NCBI GenBank assembly: GCA_021292105.1
Contig: CM037857.1
Location: forward strand, 27,452,677 to 27,516,676
Origin: Anadara kagoshimensis
Taxonomy: Eukaryota; Mollusca; Bivalvia; Arcoida; Arcidae
Direction: 5' to 3'
DNA length: 64,000 nucleotides
The notes beneath the pieces were generated by a model, which saw only the letters and a list, made by a program, of their open reading frames with translations, did no database searches and was not told where the DNA came from. The translations under genes were made by a program, and so were the position numbers. The first letter of the stretch is position 1, and each line of letters starts with the position of its first letter. Of the stretch, positions 1 through 11,551 are shown one piece after another.

Positions 1-315
1 GTGACCCAGGTCTTATCCAAGCTATTAAATAACTAAAGCTAGTAAAGTGAACAGTATATATTACCCAAATTTATAGGTAGTAACATCTCATGTTTGTATC
101 TCGTGTTTTTATACATTGTATCTATCTTTTAGTATTGGATATTTTAATTTATTTCAACAATAGAAAATACTAATAAAAATAAAATAATAATGATAAAGAT
201 AAATTAAAAAATCCCCACTATATGTGTAGTTTTGTATAAAACAAAAAAAAACGTGTTTGCTACAAATATTAAACTATTAAGTATTCTATAACAAAACATA
301 AGTTTTTTTTAAATA

Positions 316-317
316 TT

Positions 318-356
<39 letters not shown>
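316..356 (+). repeat. TTTA microsatellite
   Basis: About ten units of TTTA. A second run lies at 416-450. Confidence 0.95.
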
Positions 357-415
357 TCACAATGACCTAATAAAACGAACACACATTTTCGTTTTTTGAT
401 AGTAATTTATTCATC

Positions 416-418
416 TTT

Positions 419-449
<31 letters not shown>

Positions 450-450
450 T
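416..450 (+). repeat. TTTA microsatellite
   Basis: About nine units of TTTA, 60 bp after the first run. Confidence 0.95.
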
Positions 451-584
451 TCCAGCTAATTAAAAAAAACTACATATCATTTTCAAGACTGTTTCATCTC
501 TTTAGTACAGCTATATTATCAGTTGACCTCTCATTGATCTTATTTCCTTTTTTAGAAATTGTGCCATTTTAAATGCCTTTTAGA

Positions 585-1790
585 TTCAAATTTATTATTA
601 TTATTATTCCCCACCACCATAGGTGGGGAATCATATTGTTTTCGTTCTGTTTCTCCTTATTATTATTCCTATTATTCCGCCTTTCTCAAGACCTACTGTC
701 ATAGTATATGCTGGATCAGATCTCAAAAACGGCTTGATGAATTTAGATGAAATTTGGTACCAATAATCTGTTATCTGTGTAGATATGCTAGACATGTTCA
801 TTTTCTCTTTATCTGGAAGGTGGAAGGTGGATGGGTGTAATTGGCGTAATTAAATACGTCGTTGAGGACCCGGGGAAACCAATTCTGAATAGACATAAGC
901 TGGTTACGACACTTTAATAATACCAAGCCAATGCCTTCACCTATGAGTCATCCGATCAGTGACCGTCAAACAAATCCACTCAAGAATGAAATCGTGTAAA
1001 TGAACAATTTGATGGGACCAATGTAAGTAATACAAGTCAGCGGCAATGTCTGACTAAAAGACTCTAGGGTTTTATTTCTTTTGCATCAAAACCACCTCAA
1101 CAATCTATAGAGCAATGAAGATCTGTGTCTTTTGGATGCTGGAAATAACCATTGTAGCAATATACAGGAGATTTATTCCGTATAATAAACCTAAATTAAT
1201 GTGTACTTTAACGTGTTGAAAAGTACGTTTTTTCAATAGAGAGGGTCTATATATACAGAGATATAATTAATTATTGTGTTTATTCAGTGACACTCACCGA
1301 TCCGTCACTGGCTTCATTGTGTTATCACCTGTTAATTACAGGTGATTCAGATACCGGTGAACTTTGAAAACTTGTCGCCAGAAAAATCGCTAAGCGCCGT
1401 TTTTTGTCGCCAGTTAAAGAAAAAAAATCGCAATTGGCGACAATGGCGATGCCTAGCGCGAACCCTCCCAGTGTTCATTGTAACACGCGGCGACTCCGAA
1501 TCAGAGGCCTGAGAGGGGTTCTACGAGATTTCTTATTCAATGAAATTCATTGAAAACGTCACTTGCTATGCCGAGAAGGTCTTCCAACGTACGATTTTTC
1601 TCAACCGAAAACTTTAATTCAAATCTACTTTAACTTTCAAAGAAATCTAAAAAAGTAATAAAGGTATGATTTTTTTAGTTTACCAGGTCGGCGCGGTACA
1701 AATGAACTGCCTTTAGAATGTAACCGTTCATCACGGCAATATACACAACATTAAAAACGCATGTGACGTGAAAATCACAAAATTTACCTG
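585..1790 (-). mobile_element. Repeat E, copy 3, partial and inverted
   Basis: Read on the minus strand this matches E from about 150 bp inside the E start through to the hairpin end. The junction near 1790 and missing start are consistent with 5' truncation. It lacks the two internal blocks present in copies 1 and 2, so it represents the more compact form. It is more diverged from copies 1 and 2 than they are from each other. The hairpin (about 612-636) and a flanking TTA run mark the 3' end. Confidence 0.75.
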
Positions 1791-4002
1791 TTGATGTATA
1801 ACTAAACAACAACATCTCTTGTTCATTTATTGTTTTATTCAATCTTGTAATTCATATATAAAGGGCCGTAACTTTGATGTAAGACTACCTGCACATGCAG
1901 GTACCCGACTGGACTAGTGTATTACGTCAAATATTGTATGTGTCAAAAAGTACCTTTTTTGGCGTGAATCTTTACCAGTACCAGTGGTATGCACACTTTT
2001 CAAACGTCACATGACAGGAACACTACTGTCCACAGTCTGTTAATTTGTTGGTTATCCAGGTTATTCATACTTAACAACGACAATCAATATCTTATTAACA
2101 GAGAAACTGATAACATGAAATAAAAACATCAATTGCAAAAAACACTACGAAAGAATTTAATGTCTATATGAAAGCAATTACCCAATATGCAGACTTTGCT
2201 TTTAATTGAAGCCGGGCCAGCAGTATAAAAGGAAATGGGAGGAGCCTAATTTGAAAGTGTCTCAGTTTCTTGCAACTGTCATGACTTGGCAAGATCTTTG
2301 TCAGTAACTATTGTCAGAATTTTTCCTTACTTTTAATATTTGACATACAAACTTATCTGAATGTACTGTACATTATGACAAAAAATTATTCTTGAGAATT
2401 CTGTAATTAAAATGTAATCACACTGTAACTATTTGAAGTAGGAGATGATTCAAATAAACCAGTTCCATATATGGGATATGTGAAATTTTAACCCGGTCAT
2501 GTGATCAAAACAACACCATATGCTTTCTACACAATACCTGATTGAATCAGGTTTCACCAAAATACAAAATCAAAATGCAGAAAAAAATAACAACTCACCA
2601 ATGAAAAATCCAATTTTATGTTTTGATCCTTTTATGGTTATTATTTATAAAATTGATGACAGTGAAACATTCAGTTCATTCTTACAGTGACATCAAACTT
2701 TGTGTTTTGTAAAAATTAGTTGGAGGTTGATTAGGAAGTGATTGTTCCATACAAATTCCTGGATATCACGCATCCACATTACCTGTTACAGACTGTCCCG
2801 TGCCTTAGCAGCATAAAATCATGATGTTCTAATTGCATGTTCAATGACTACTTGTGACAAAGTATACAATAACTTGACCTCTTTTATAATGTTTTTGTCA
2901 TCTACATCATCCCTAAACATTCCCATATTATCATTTGATTATGGTAAGACATTAAAAGCCACAAATTAAGATCTTATAGAACATATTAAATTCCTTTCGC
3001 TCACACAATTTCAATCTGTAAATGCTTTAAATCCAATCCTGACACTGAATTAAACAACTAGATGTAGATTAAAAAATTACATGTGTATATAACTTGAAAT
3101 AAACTTGTTAAATATGTTAGTTTCCTTTCTTATCTTCCATTTCTAAAGTCTATATAACCCACAATTTTCTAAATAAATGACAAATAAACTTTACAAATAC
3201 ACACTGGACAATTTATTAGTTTTTCCGCCTAAAATGGATGTTGACCTGGTCAGCTGGTGTACCCATACCATGAGCACATAAATCATGTTACTGTTATTTA
3301 CAAAGTTTAGAAAGTGATTTTACCTTAAATGAATTCATAAAAGATCACAATTAGTATTGAAATAAACAGCTGGGATGAAAATAGAAATGACATCTTTATC
3401 CTCTAAATTATTATTACTAACAAATTAAAGATTGTGAAGTGATCCATCTGTTTCTGAATAATGAATACAGCAAAAATGTAGGGTACAAGCAAATGAAGTA
3501 TGAAGGAAATATTTTTTATCAAAATGATGCTAGAAAATATGCATTATATCAAGTTGGAATTCAAAAAGTGGCATCTTCTGATAATAAACATAACAATTGA
3601 ACTGAAACAAAATAAAAAAACTGGACTTTCATGCAAAGTCAGGTTTTTTTAATTTATATTTATTTATTCTTTTTTTCATTCCATTTGTTTAAAAAAATCA
3701 AAGTACACAATCAACAGCTGGTAGGTAAAAAATATGGTAAGATAGGTAACATGTTTTAAATATATTCTGGATATTAATCACTTCAATTAGTGCAATTAAA
3801 ATAAATTGAATTTGAAAACTTATTTATATTTTGCCTCAAAAGTTTTAATTCAGCTGTTTTGTTTTATCATGTCATATAATAAGCCCATTTACAGTGCTCG
3901 TTCTGTATCCGACTACCCCTTTGCTTAATATTTACAAACACAAAGTGTTGCTATCATTAGCTTCAACCTCATGTTATCAAACAGAAAGCAATAATTCATT
4001 TT
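1791..4002. other. Unrecognised AT-rich stretch
   Basis: No gene, RNA or repeat recognised on either strand; only short A/T tracts. Confidence 0.6.
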
Positions 4003-4004
4003 AG

Positions 4005-4202
4005 GTCGGTAGGAACTACCACGGACTCCCCTTTACGACGCCAGTTGTAGTAGAGAAGGCTGGTGGTGAAGAGTCATGGAATACCAGTAAGACCTCCCAG
4101 ACAGCAGAAAACCAGCTGGTCGAAAGACACAGTTCTCAGCCCTACTTACGTACTCTTTCTCCAACCAAACTCGCGCGAAATCAACTTTGTCTCTCCTTCT
4201 AA
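4005..4202 (+). other. Weak candidate for a coding exon
   Basis: A 66-codon frame (reading VGRNYHGLPFTTPVVVEKA at the start) opens directly after TTCATTTTAG, a plausible splice acceptor, and ends at TAA. It is notably less AT-rich than its surroundings. I do not recognise the peptide. Two other frames over the same bases are also open for about 60 codons, which weakens the case, and no partner exon was identified. Confidence 0.2.
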
Positions 4203-4288
4203 TTTGCTGGATACAACCAATCATTGTCTTCAGATTGGTCTTCTCTCCTGATTGGCTGGATACAAACCAATCATTGTCTTCTGATTTG
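4201..4288 (+). repeat. About 49-bp duplication with CCAAT/ATTGG motifs
   Basis: TGCTGGATACAACCAATCAT and TGGCTGGATACAAACCAATC, each followed by TTGTCTTC. It lies between the exon candidate and SINE A. Confidence 0.75.
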
Positions 4289-4635
4289 AAATACTGCGTA
4301 GCTCAGTTAGTAGAGTGTTCGTTCCGTAAGTGGGAGGTTGAGGGTTCGAACCCCTACCGGGTCTGACCTATGACTTGAAAGTGGGTAGTGATTGTTCTTT
4401 CGCCAAGCATCCGGCATTATGAAATAAAAGTCATGGTTCTTTTGGATGTATCAAATCTTAAAATAAACGAAGTAACGTGTCACGATAGGCATGACACGAT
4501 AAAGACCCCTGCTGTGTAATGCCATCAACGCAACGCACATGCAAAATTTCTAAAACGTTTCCTATGGCTGGCGACGTCTCGAGATAAGTAAAATAGTCTT
4601 GATTGTGACGTTAAACACTATTACTCAACTCAACT
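4289..4635 (+). mobile_element. SINE A copy with target-site duplication
   Basis: tRNA-like head: GTAGCTCAGTTAGTAGAG (box A) and GGGTTCGAACCC (box B). The body contains TCTTTCGCCAAGCATCCGGC and a 3' part with GACGTCTCGAGATAAGTA. It is bounded by CTTCTGATTTG (4278-4288) and CTTCTGCTTTG (4636-4646), an 11-bp duplication with one mismatch. It is not a tRNA gene: the head runs straight into the SINE body. Confidence 0.85.
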
Positions 4636-4649
4636 CTTCTGCTTTGTTC

Positions 4650-5450
4650 AATATGATTTGCCCTTAACCGTTGTCTCTCAACCTCTAAAACAGTGACGTG
4701 TATTGTCAATCAATATACGGTACATTACTGGTACCATGATAATTTAAATTGCATGGATATATTGACCAATGAATTTACAAATCAACGAAATAAAGTACAT
4801 TACAAACTTACCTTTAATGGAAACCACTAAATACGAAATAACAATCCAATTAAATTTTATTTCTTCTAGGAACTTCAAAAATTGTATACAATGAAAACAA
4901 TTTGTTTCGTAGTATCTGGCATCGCACATTAAAATATTTTGAAAATATTGGATTTTACCAAATCCACTTTTTTGGACGGGTAAGCATATATTTTTTGGAT
5001 AATTCTAAAATTTGAAAGCAGATAATTTTCATAAACACAAAAATGAGTTTTATTCCTCGATTAACGATAATCTCGGAAATGCTTAGACCACCGAAGAAAA
5101 ATGAACCGCAAATTCACTTTCAATTTTAAGCTATATATGAATGCTCATTAATTTTTTAAGCTACAGTGTAAGATAGCGAAAAGGGTGTCAATTACTGTCC
5201 AAGTACAGACAAGCTGTACAAAATATCATATGCTGTTAATTAGTGGAAACCTTACCATCAGATAATAAAGTACAAAATGTACCGTATTTGAAAGCCAAAC
5301 CCTCGTCAGAATGCAACACAAAGCCTGTTTTCCTCAAATTATCCAACATTCAACGACGTCTCTCAAAGTCATCGGCTTTTGTATAGAGCAATTCAGGGAA
5401 AGTGTACATTGAGACCTTCTAGAAGGACATCAACAATTTACTTGAATATG
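4650..5450. other. Mostly unrecognised
   Basis: A short block at 4750-4830 (AATTTACAAATCAACGAAAT, TACAAACTTACCTTTAA) has relatives near 32430 and 44060, implying an old dispersed repeat. Nothing else seen. Confidence 0.5.
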
Positions 5451-5492
5451 AATTTGGTTTTAATTACATATTATACACGTTTTAATTATACG

Positions 5493-5536
5493 GCGCTAGA
5501 CGTCCATTTCGAAATACAATTCCACATCAGTAGTGC
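5493..5536 (-). ncRNA. Hammerhead ribozyme motif, core-mutated copy
   Basis: Same layout as at 10263 but the first box reads CTGATGT instead of CTGATGA, and helix III is weakened (GAAATGGACGTC). Helix I has one mismatch. Probably inactive. Flanks (TTGGACCAAAATTATGAAAC beyond the right end) match the other copies. Confidence 0.65.
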
Positions 5537-5710
5537 TTGGACCAAAATTATGAAACCAAAACCTTTTTCAAGATGTTGAAAAGAAATTCCAAAATATATT
5601 TTATTAAATTTATTACGGTAAAACTTTGCATGAGGGAGTATACCTAAGTTTTATACATGCCCGCTAGCTTTCGGAGATCCAGCCATCGAGGTTTACAGTA
5701 TTTATAATTT

Positions 5711-5885
5711 TGATTACATGCGTGGTGGGCGTAGCTAGCTTAACAGGGGGTCTTTACCCTTCTGGAGCACCCGGACTCACTTCCCTGGTGGAAGTCCATG
5801 TCTAACCTGACTTGGCAGTTCCAAAGTTGTTATTTTGCTTCTGGATTGTGATTCGGACATGGGTTAGTATGTGTACAAGGAAAAT
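5711..5885 (+). mobile_element. Repeat B fragment
   Basis: Covers about B 230-420, from GATTACATGCGTGG to ATTCGGACATGGGTTAG. Well preserved. Confidence 0.8.
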
Positions 5886-5889
5886 AATC

Positions 5890-6776
5890 GGGACCGGCAG
5901 CGGACTACAGGTTATCCAGGGTGTTCAAGGTATCGACGTTCGAGCGATCGGAGTTTGATTGTACACATCAAACAACTGACTATATCCATACTATATGTGT
6001 TACCATCAATATCAAGCTTAAGTCAACAATTATCAACACTTAAGGGATAACCGCCTTGCAAGTAACGTTTTGCAGATATTTACTTCGCAAAATGAGTTTT
6101 ATTGGCAACGCGTTATTTGATCATGTTCAGTTATATCTAACCCATCTTTTTCCACAATTTTAAGAACAGACACAAACATTTGATTTCAAGAGTGAAAATC
6201 CAAGAGAGAGAATGTTTTATTGTATGGAGGGCTTCGTAAATGTCTGTTTATTGAAGCTTTTATTCCAATAAAAGTGCTTCTTGTGTATCTTTCTTCTTGT
6301 GCAATCCTCACTTGCGCAGTTTACTGTTCTGGTCTGATGGTGTTTCATTTTTAAACTCTTTTGTTTCTGTATCCCCTTGTCTGTAGCCATTCTTGAAAGA
6401 GAAACGAAATAAATTGTGAGATTCAAGTAGCATACTAGCTATATCAATAACATGACATACTGTAAATCACAATTTCTTTTGGGGGATAAAATTTCGCATT
6501 GTTTTGTGGATCTTTCACATCCACAAATATAAATGCAATTGAATTATATTCATCCCATTTACTGTATAGATGAAGGGTTTCCCCACACAATTTAATTTCC
6601 ACGTATTGAATATTATAATGAAAACTACCACCAAATTTAATACCAACGATTATTATTGATTATACAGTTTTATCCACCAGTTTTTACAATTCCAGCTTGA
6701 AATTTAAAAAATGCTAAATCTATTTGAACCTATGACTGCCCCTAATGAGATTGTTTGTCAGTTTGCTTGCTCAAGG
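5890..6776. other. Mostly unrecognised
   Basis: 6465-6540 (TGTAAATCACAATTTCTTTT, TTTCGCATTGTTTTGTGG) looks like a common repeat end, but no partner end was found. No gene. Confidence 0.5.
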
Positions 6777-6918
6777 TTGGTTGTAATCAAAAACAAACAT
6801 ACTAATCCATGTCCGAATCACAATCCAGAAGCAAAGTAAAAACTTTGGAACTGACAAATTAGGTTAGACACGTGAACTTCCACCAGGGAAGTGAGGCCGG
6901 ATGCTCCGGAAGGGTACG
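6777..6918 (-). mobile_element. Repeat B fragment
   Basis: Covers about B 285-425 on the minus strand. It is close to the apparent consensus and was useful as a reference for the 3' third of the family. Confidence 0.85.
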
Positions 6919-6919
6919 T

Positions 6920-7595
6920 TTGCTTGCTCGATATGGTAGTTTCTTTGGATGCTCCATTTTCCTCCACCAATTAAGAATTGACAAATGAAATATAAGTGAA
7001 ATAATCTTGGGCATAACATCTTATCCCATTTTTATTGAGTAGACTCTATCTGCACCTGAAGAATGTGAAAAATATTAAGGATGTATATATTATTTTTGTT
7101 GCATTTCCAATGAAAGAAATTTGCAAGGGTACAATGTCGAAATTGTCTGCAAATTGAGAATTTTCACTTCAATTTCTTTCCACGGATAGAGACGGTAAAT
7201 ACGACATATACACCGTGGACCAGAGCTGAGCTAGAATCTGGACCTTCCTAAAACAGGTAGACCGCTAAACTAACTGAGGTAGCAGGACATTTATTGTGCT
7301 TGATCCTGTGCTGTGGTAGACTATATGGCAAGTTTCTAGGGCTGGATCTAGTTAAGATAGTTAAGGAAAAAAAGCAGGGGTGTGATTTGCCAGACTCAAA
7401 ATAGTCCGAGCCAACATCGGAAAATACAATAAATTGAAGACGAAAGGATACGATTCGTGAAGAAACACTACACTTGCAGAAAATTGGCAATTATTCAAAA
7501 TTCTTGATCACGTAGGTATAAAAGCTTAGGACTTTGTCAATGTCATCTACCCCAGTGAGGTTAAAATCAAACATATGATTGATTCTACTTCATAT
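6920..7595. other. Unrecognised
   Basis: A degraded tRNA-like stretch on the minus strand near 7210-7290 is the only structure noticed. Confidence 0.45.
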
Positions 7596-7596
7596 G

Positions 7597-7925
7597 GTGT
7601 ATTTGTTTCAAAAGTAGTAAGCTGTGGTAGAGCTTGCTTCTATACAATCCAGCAAGCTTCTCACAAAAAATGTTGGCTCGGGAATATCGCAAACCTTGAT
7701 TTATGAAGCTACTCAAAAACTTTTATATCCTGGATATATAGTGACTTAGTTCCATGTTCCTTTCATTCTCAATTTTATTTCACACGAAGCAGGTAAAGCT
7801 AGCTAAACAGTATGTGCATCCTTTAGCACCCTGTCTCACTTCCCTGGTGGAAGTTATTGTATTTAACTGGCATTGCCAGGTAAATTTTGCTTTGGTCTGG
7901 ATTGTGAACGAACATTAACTAGTAT
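7597..7925 (+). mobile_element. Repeat B, internally deleted copy
   Basis: B 1-70 (7597-7660), then a diverged gap, then B about 185-400 from 7715. The segment CTCACTTCCCTGGTGGAAGT is intact at 7832-7851. Confidence 0.7.
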
Positions 7926-9117
7926 AGGCTCGTAATAATAATTACCTTGAGTTATCTCGCTTACAACTATTTTACTTTGACCTGGTATTATCTTTTTGTA
8001 AGCATGTCTATGGGAATTATAAGGGAATAACCCAAACTTCATGCATGTCAAAATTTACACTAACAAAATATTGGTAAAATTACTTTATATCTATAGAATA
8101 AAGTATGTTCTAAAGTGTCATGTCAATAAAGATACCTCTGGTAACAGAAAAGTATTATTGTATGTACATGAAAACGGTGATTCAAAGCAAAAATGGCTAT
8201 TGCCATACATTTGAATGCATATATAATGCGATTTCATAATGATATCAGGCCTGCCCGTAAACAAAACTGACATTAAAATGTAGGTATTTAATTATGTTTT
8301 CACTGACTTAAAGATTATTCACGGGCATACCTGCCATTATGGTAAAAAATTGAAAAAACGCTTAAAAATTAAACTATTATCCTTGTCCGTCACTCATACA
8401 TTATAGCGTATAAATAACGTTTAGTAATCAGTCTTAGTACCTTTGTGATTTTCAGTGTATGGAAAGAATAGACTACGAAATAGGTCAGGCAAATAGGCAA
8501 GATATGGTATTAATTCATGCCCGTGTGGACTCGCGTATGGTTATATTGAAGCAAAACACCCTAACAGTGTTTACCTCGGCGTTTCTTATTGATGACGGTT
8601 CTACGCTAGTATAGCAAGTTTGCATAGTAAGCTGCATTTATTTTACCTCTTTTGGGTACAACGACCCTAAATACTCCAGCCGTCACCATGCCAGCAGCTG
8701 GTTGTGTCCTATACTCCTCTGGCTTTGGGGACCCAGGCCCTACCTCATGACGACTGCAGATCAATTTTTCCGAAAGTATTTGGTGATAATGGCTGCATTA
8801 AATAAATTGACACGATAAATGGCATGCTCCACTTTGTAGATTTATCGATATTTCAGGTTGAAAACCCTCAACGAAATGTCTTTCATATACATTATTGGTA
8901 TTGAGATCGATTATGAACAATAATAGTGTCACGTCTTAATATAAATACCAAAATTCATTATTTTTTTATTTGATTTATTATTGAACCAATAACCCCCAGT
9001 CGCCCTTTATATTTAGTTGGTTATGTAAGAATACAATAATGTCAATATAATACTGGGGTATAAGTCGACTGTTAAACTACCGTAAAATGAACCATTATTC
9101 ATGATTGATTAAATGTC
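7926..9117. other. Unrecognised
   Basis: A GC-richer patch at 8640-8760 (around CCAGCCGTCACCATGCCAGC) has short open frames that I cannot identify. The rest is AT-rich. Confidence 0.5.
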
Positions 9118-9345
9118 GTAAGGTTATGATCGTAATAAACAGAAAATAAGTTTGGAAAAAGGCAATCTTCAAATGGGATACATGTATAATATATCTTCAA
9201 TAATTCAATATAACTTATTTACCAAAATGTTCCGTTAGGTTATGATTGTGTAAACATGAAATAAGTTTCCAAAAAGCCAATCTTAAAATAGAATCTAATA
9301 TATCTTCAATAATTCAATATAAGTTAAGTACCAAAAATGTATTTA
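9118..9345 (+). repeat. About 116-bp duplication in tandem
   Basis: AGGTTATGATCGTAATAAAC (from 9119) and AGGTTATGATTGTGTAAAC (from 9236), each followed by AATATATCTTCAATAATTCA. Moderately diverged. Confidence 0.8.
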
Positions 9346-9925
9346 CTAATTAAGTATATTTACCATAACTCGATAAGAATACAAGTTAAATGGGACTTGT
9401 GAATGTAGAACTAATCTATTTTTTTAAAATTTATTGAATGTTCCTAAATAAATCTGTAACAATCAATCACATGATAAAAGGTTATTCTTCATGAAGGTTT
9501 CAAATAGAGGGTTTCCAAAAGCATAAGTAATGACGTTTAATGGAAATATAAATTATTACACAACTCGATCGTTATAAGATATAACATGTTCTCCAATACA
9601 TCTTTTATTTCCTGTCGCCTGTTTTAGGAATAAAAGAGGATATTTTGAAACTAAAACTGAAAAGCATTTCGCCGCAACAAATAAAAATGTAGAGCCAAAG
9701 AAACACAAACATGTCAAGCTAAAATATCTAAAGTAAAAACTTTAAAATCTTGGCAATTATCTTTAAAACGTGATCTCCTACCAGAAAAATGAAACCGGTC
9801 CTCAGGTAGGTTAAGATCCTCTTTTTTGCAATCTAAGAACAACAATAATCAATATGACAAGAAAATAAAACGGTAACGGATCACTGATTATCAGATAATA
9901 CCAAAATGATGTGGTTATAATAATG
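9346..9925. other. Nothing seen
   Basis: AT-rich sequence without recognisable repeats or frames. Confidence 0.5.
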
Positions 9926-9927
9926 TT

Positions 9928-10115
9928 AGGTGTATTCCTAGCTTGTTCCCAAAACGGGGACTTTGTACAATGAAGCAGGCTGTTTGCAAATGAATTGTTG
10001 ACCCAGGGATATGGCAAGCCCAGGCTTATCAAGACCCTCAAATAGTTTAATGGCCACCATTACAGTATTGTTGACAAGTTTAATGTCTCTGTGTCCAGGA
10101 TTGCCCTAGATTAAT
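9928..10115 (+). mobile_element. Repeat B fragment, 5' half
   Basis: Covers about B 5-195, including TTGTTGACCCAGGGATAT and GTCTCTGTGTCCAGG. It supports A as the family state at sites that are G in the 45841 copy. Confidence 0.75.
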
Positions 10116-10262
10116 TTTTTGATTTGTACATAAAACTACATTACTCAACTATCTACCATTGATTTGTTCAATTAAACTGAGAAAAATGATTTTTAGAAAG
10201 AAAGATTAATAATGCCGTGTTCAAGAAACGACAAGTACATATTATACTAGTTCTAATTTTAC

Positions 10263-10308
10263 AGCACTAGACGGCCGTTTCGGAATACAGTTCCTCATCA
10301 GTAGTGCT
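10263..10308 (-). ncRNA. Hammerhead-type self-cleaving ribozyme motif, intact core
   Basis: On the minus strand the order is AGCACTA, CTGATGA, GGAA-CTGTA-TTCC, GAAA, CGGCC, GTC, TAGTGCT. Helix I is a perfect 7-bp pairing of the outer segments. Helix II is the GGAA/TTCC hairpin, CUGAUGA and GAAA are the invariant catalytic boxes, and GUC is the cleavage triplet. Helix III is tiny (A-U, C-G with a GGCC loop), the hallmark of type I hammerheads in Penelope-like elements and metazoan retrozymes. Flanking sequence is shared with the copies at 5493 and 33919. Cleavage is inferred, not shown. Confidence 0.8.
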
Positions 10309-10595
10309 TGGACCAAAATTGTGTAATCAAAATGTTTTTCAAGATAATGAAAAAATGCCTAAAGACCAAAATTTATTTAATCAAATTTAGCAAAGGAAAA
10401 AACTTGGATAAGTATATCTTAGCTTTTAATTTCAGATTTTAACAATGCGGCAGATTTATTCAAAAGTATATTTCCGGCAATAATACAAATTTATTGCCTA
10501 CTGAGTTTGTGATATCCTCTGGGAAACATCCACCGGCAAAGATACTTGATTATCTTGTGTTCCTGATTAATATCCAGATTTGTATTATCAAAGCG

Positions 10596-10796
10596 CTAAA
10601 TAAAATCCTTAAAATCTTCAAAGCGTGAGGTGCGCCCACGTTTAAATTCAGCTGACCATTTTGCCACTGTGGAATAGGCAGGACCCCTGTCACCGTACAC
10701 CTCGGCAATTCGCCGGTGAATTTCTTAGGTATTTGATCCCTCTACTGTGAGGAACTTTATTACTTCCCTTAACTCAACAATTTGATTTTTGATCAT
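10596..10796 (-). pseudogene. Mariner-type (HTH, GVQW3/SETMAR-like) N-terminal fragment
   Basis: A 67-codon minus-strand frame starts at an ATG (10796-10794) and ends at TAG (10598-10596), with a single in-frame TAA at codon 24 (10727-10725). Before the stop it reads NQIVELREVIKFL, and after it VYGDRGPAYSTVAKW then SAEFKRGRTS. This is the paired helix-turn-helix start of mariner-family transposases, a domain also found in GVQW3-type proteins, whose known role is binding transposon ends. The catalytic DD(D/E) half is absent: downstream sequence loses similarity after RGRTS. It is either a decayed mariner or a lost domesticated copy. I found no terminal inverted repeats. Confidence 0.75.
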
Positions 10797-11085
10797 TGCA
10801 TTGCTGATGGTCACCAACTTTGAATGTTTTTTGAGAATTACACAAATATGTTGTGACAAATAAACTTGATATGTTTAAAATGGCGAAATGTTGTGTTGTC
10901 TAAATAAGAAAATGTGTGTTACGCTTGGCTGAATGCGCTGTTCTATGAACTTTCTGACTTCCCCTCGTAATTCTTATCAAGTGCTTTTCATTCAGGATCA
11001 ATATTCTAAATGATGGATTCAAATTTCATCATGAAATCGCATCACAGTAAAAACATTTATACAGTTTATACTAAGATAACAAATT

Positions 11086-11396
11086 AGTGCCAAATTGACA
11101 GCTTATGGCGACTCCTCGATCGTTACCTACATCTCGACAGCTTATGGCGACTCCTCGATCGTTACCTACATCTCGACAGCTTATAGCGACTCCTCGATCG
11201 TTACCTACATCTCGACAGCTTATGGCGACTCCTCGATCGTTACCTACATCTCGACAACTGTTCGGCAGCTGCTATCTTTGTTTCAGCTGCTTTTCTGTCA
11301 CTAGGTATTAATATCTCGGCCATTTGGTAACCGGGGTTTGGCTCATTTTCCTTTACTTCCCTTTACCCAAGTGTTAAACTTTCAGAAGGTCTGTAG
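11086..11396. mobile_element. MITE D right part containing a 39-bp array
   Basis: Starts near TTAGTGCCAAATTGACAGC and ends GTGTTAAACTTTCAGAAGGT then CTGTAG, matching the D right end. The 39-bp array replaces what is a single unit in the copy at 56690. Confidence 0.6.
11097..11252 (+). repeat. 39-bp tandem array, 4 units
   Basis: Four units of GACAGCTTATGGCGACTCCT followed by CGATCGTTACCTACATCTC; only one substitution (ATAGCG) was noticed. 39 is a multiple of three, so two overlapping repetitive ORFs appear. Confidence 0.95.
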
Positions 11397-11551
11397 AGAA
11401 TGTGACCTTGCAATCGTTTCTATCGTTCATCGTTAACTATTAGAGTTGAATAACTCAACCAAAATGGATCAGTAGGATCAGAGAAGCACACCACTATTGA
11501 TTATACATCAAATTCTACTGTTTAACTTCTTTTTAATATAAAATTGTGTAA

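Noticed and set aside
4291-4365. tRNA gene at the head of SINE A copies
   Set aside because: Boxes A and B are present, but the acceptor stem does not close and every instance continues into the same SINE body; several copies are mutated. They are SINE heads.
7205-7290. Minus-strand tRNA-derived element
   Set aside because: Box-like words are present but there is no body shared with SINE A or SINE C and no second copy.
8640-8760. Coding exon in a GC-richer patch
   Set aside because: Short frames only; no splice context and no recognisable peptide on either strand.
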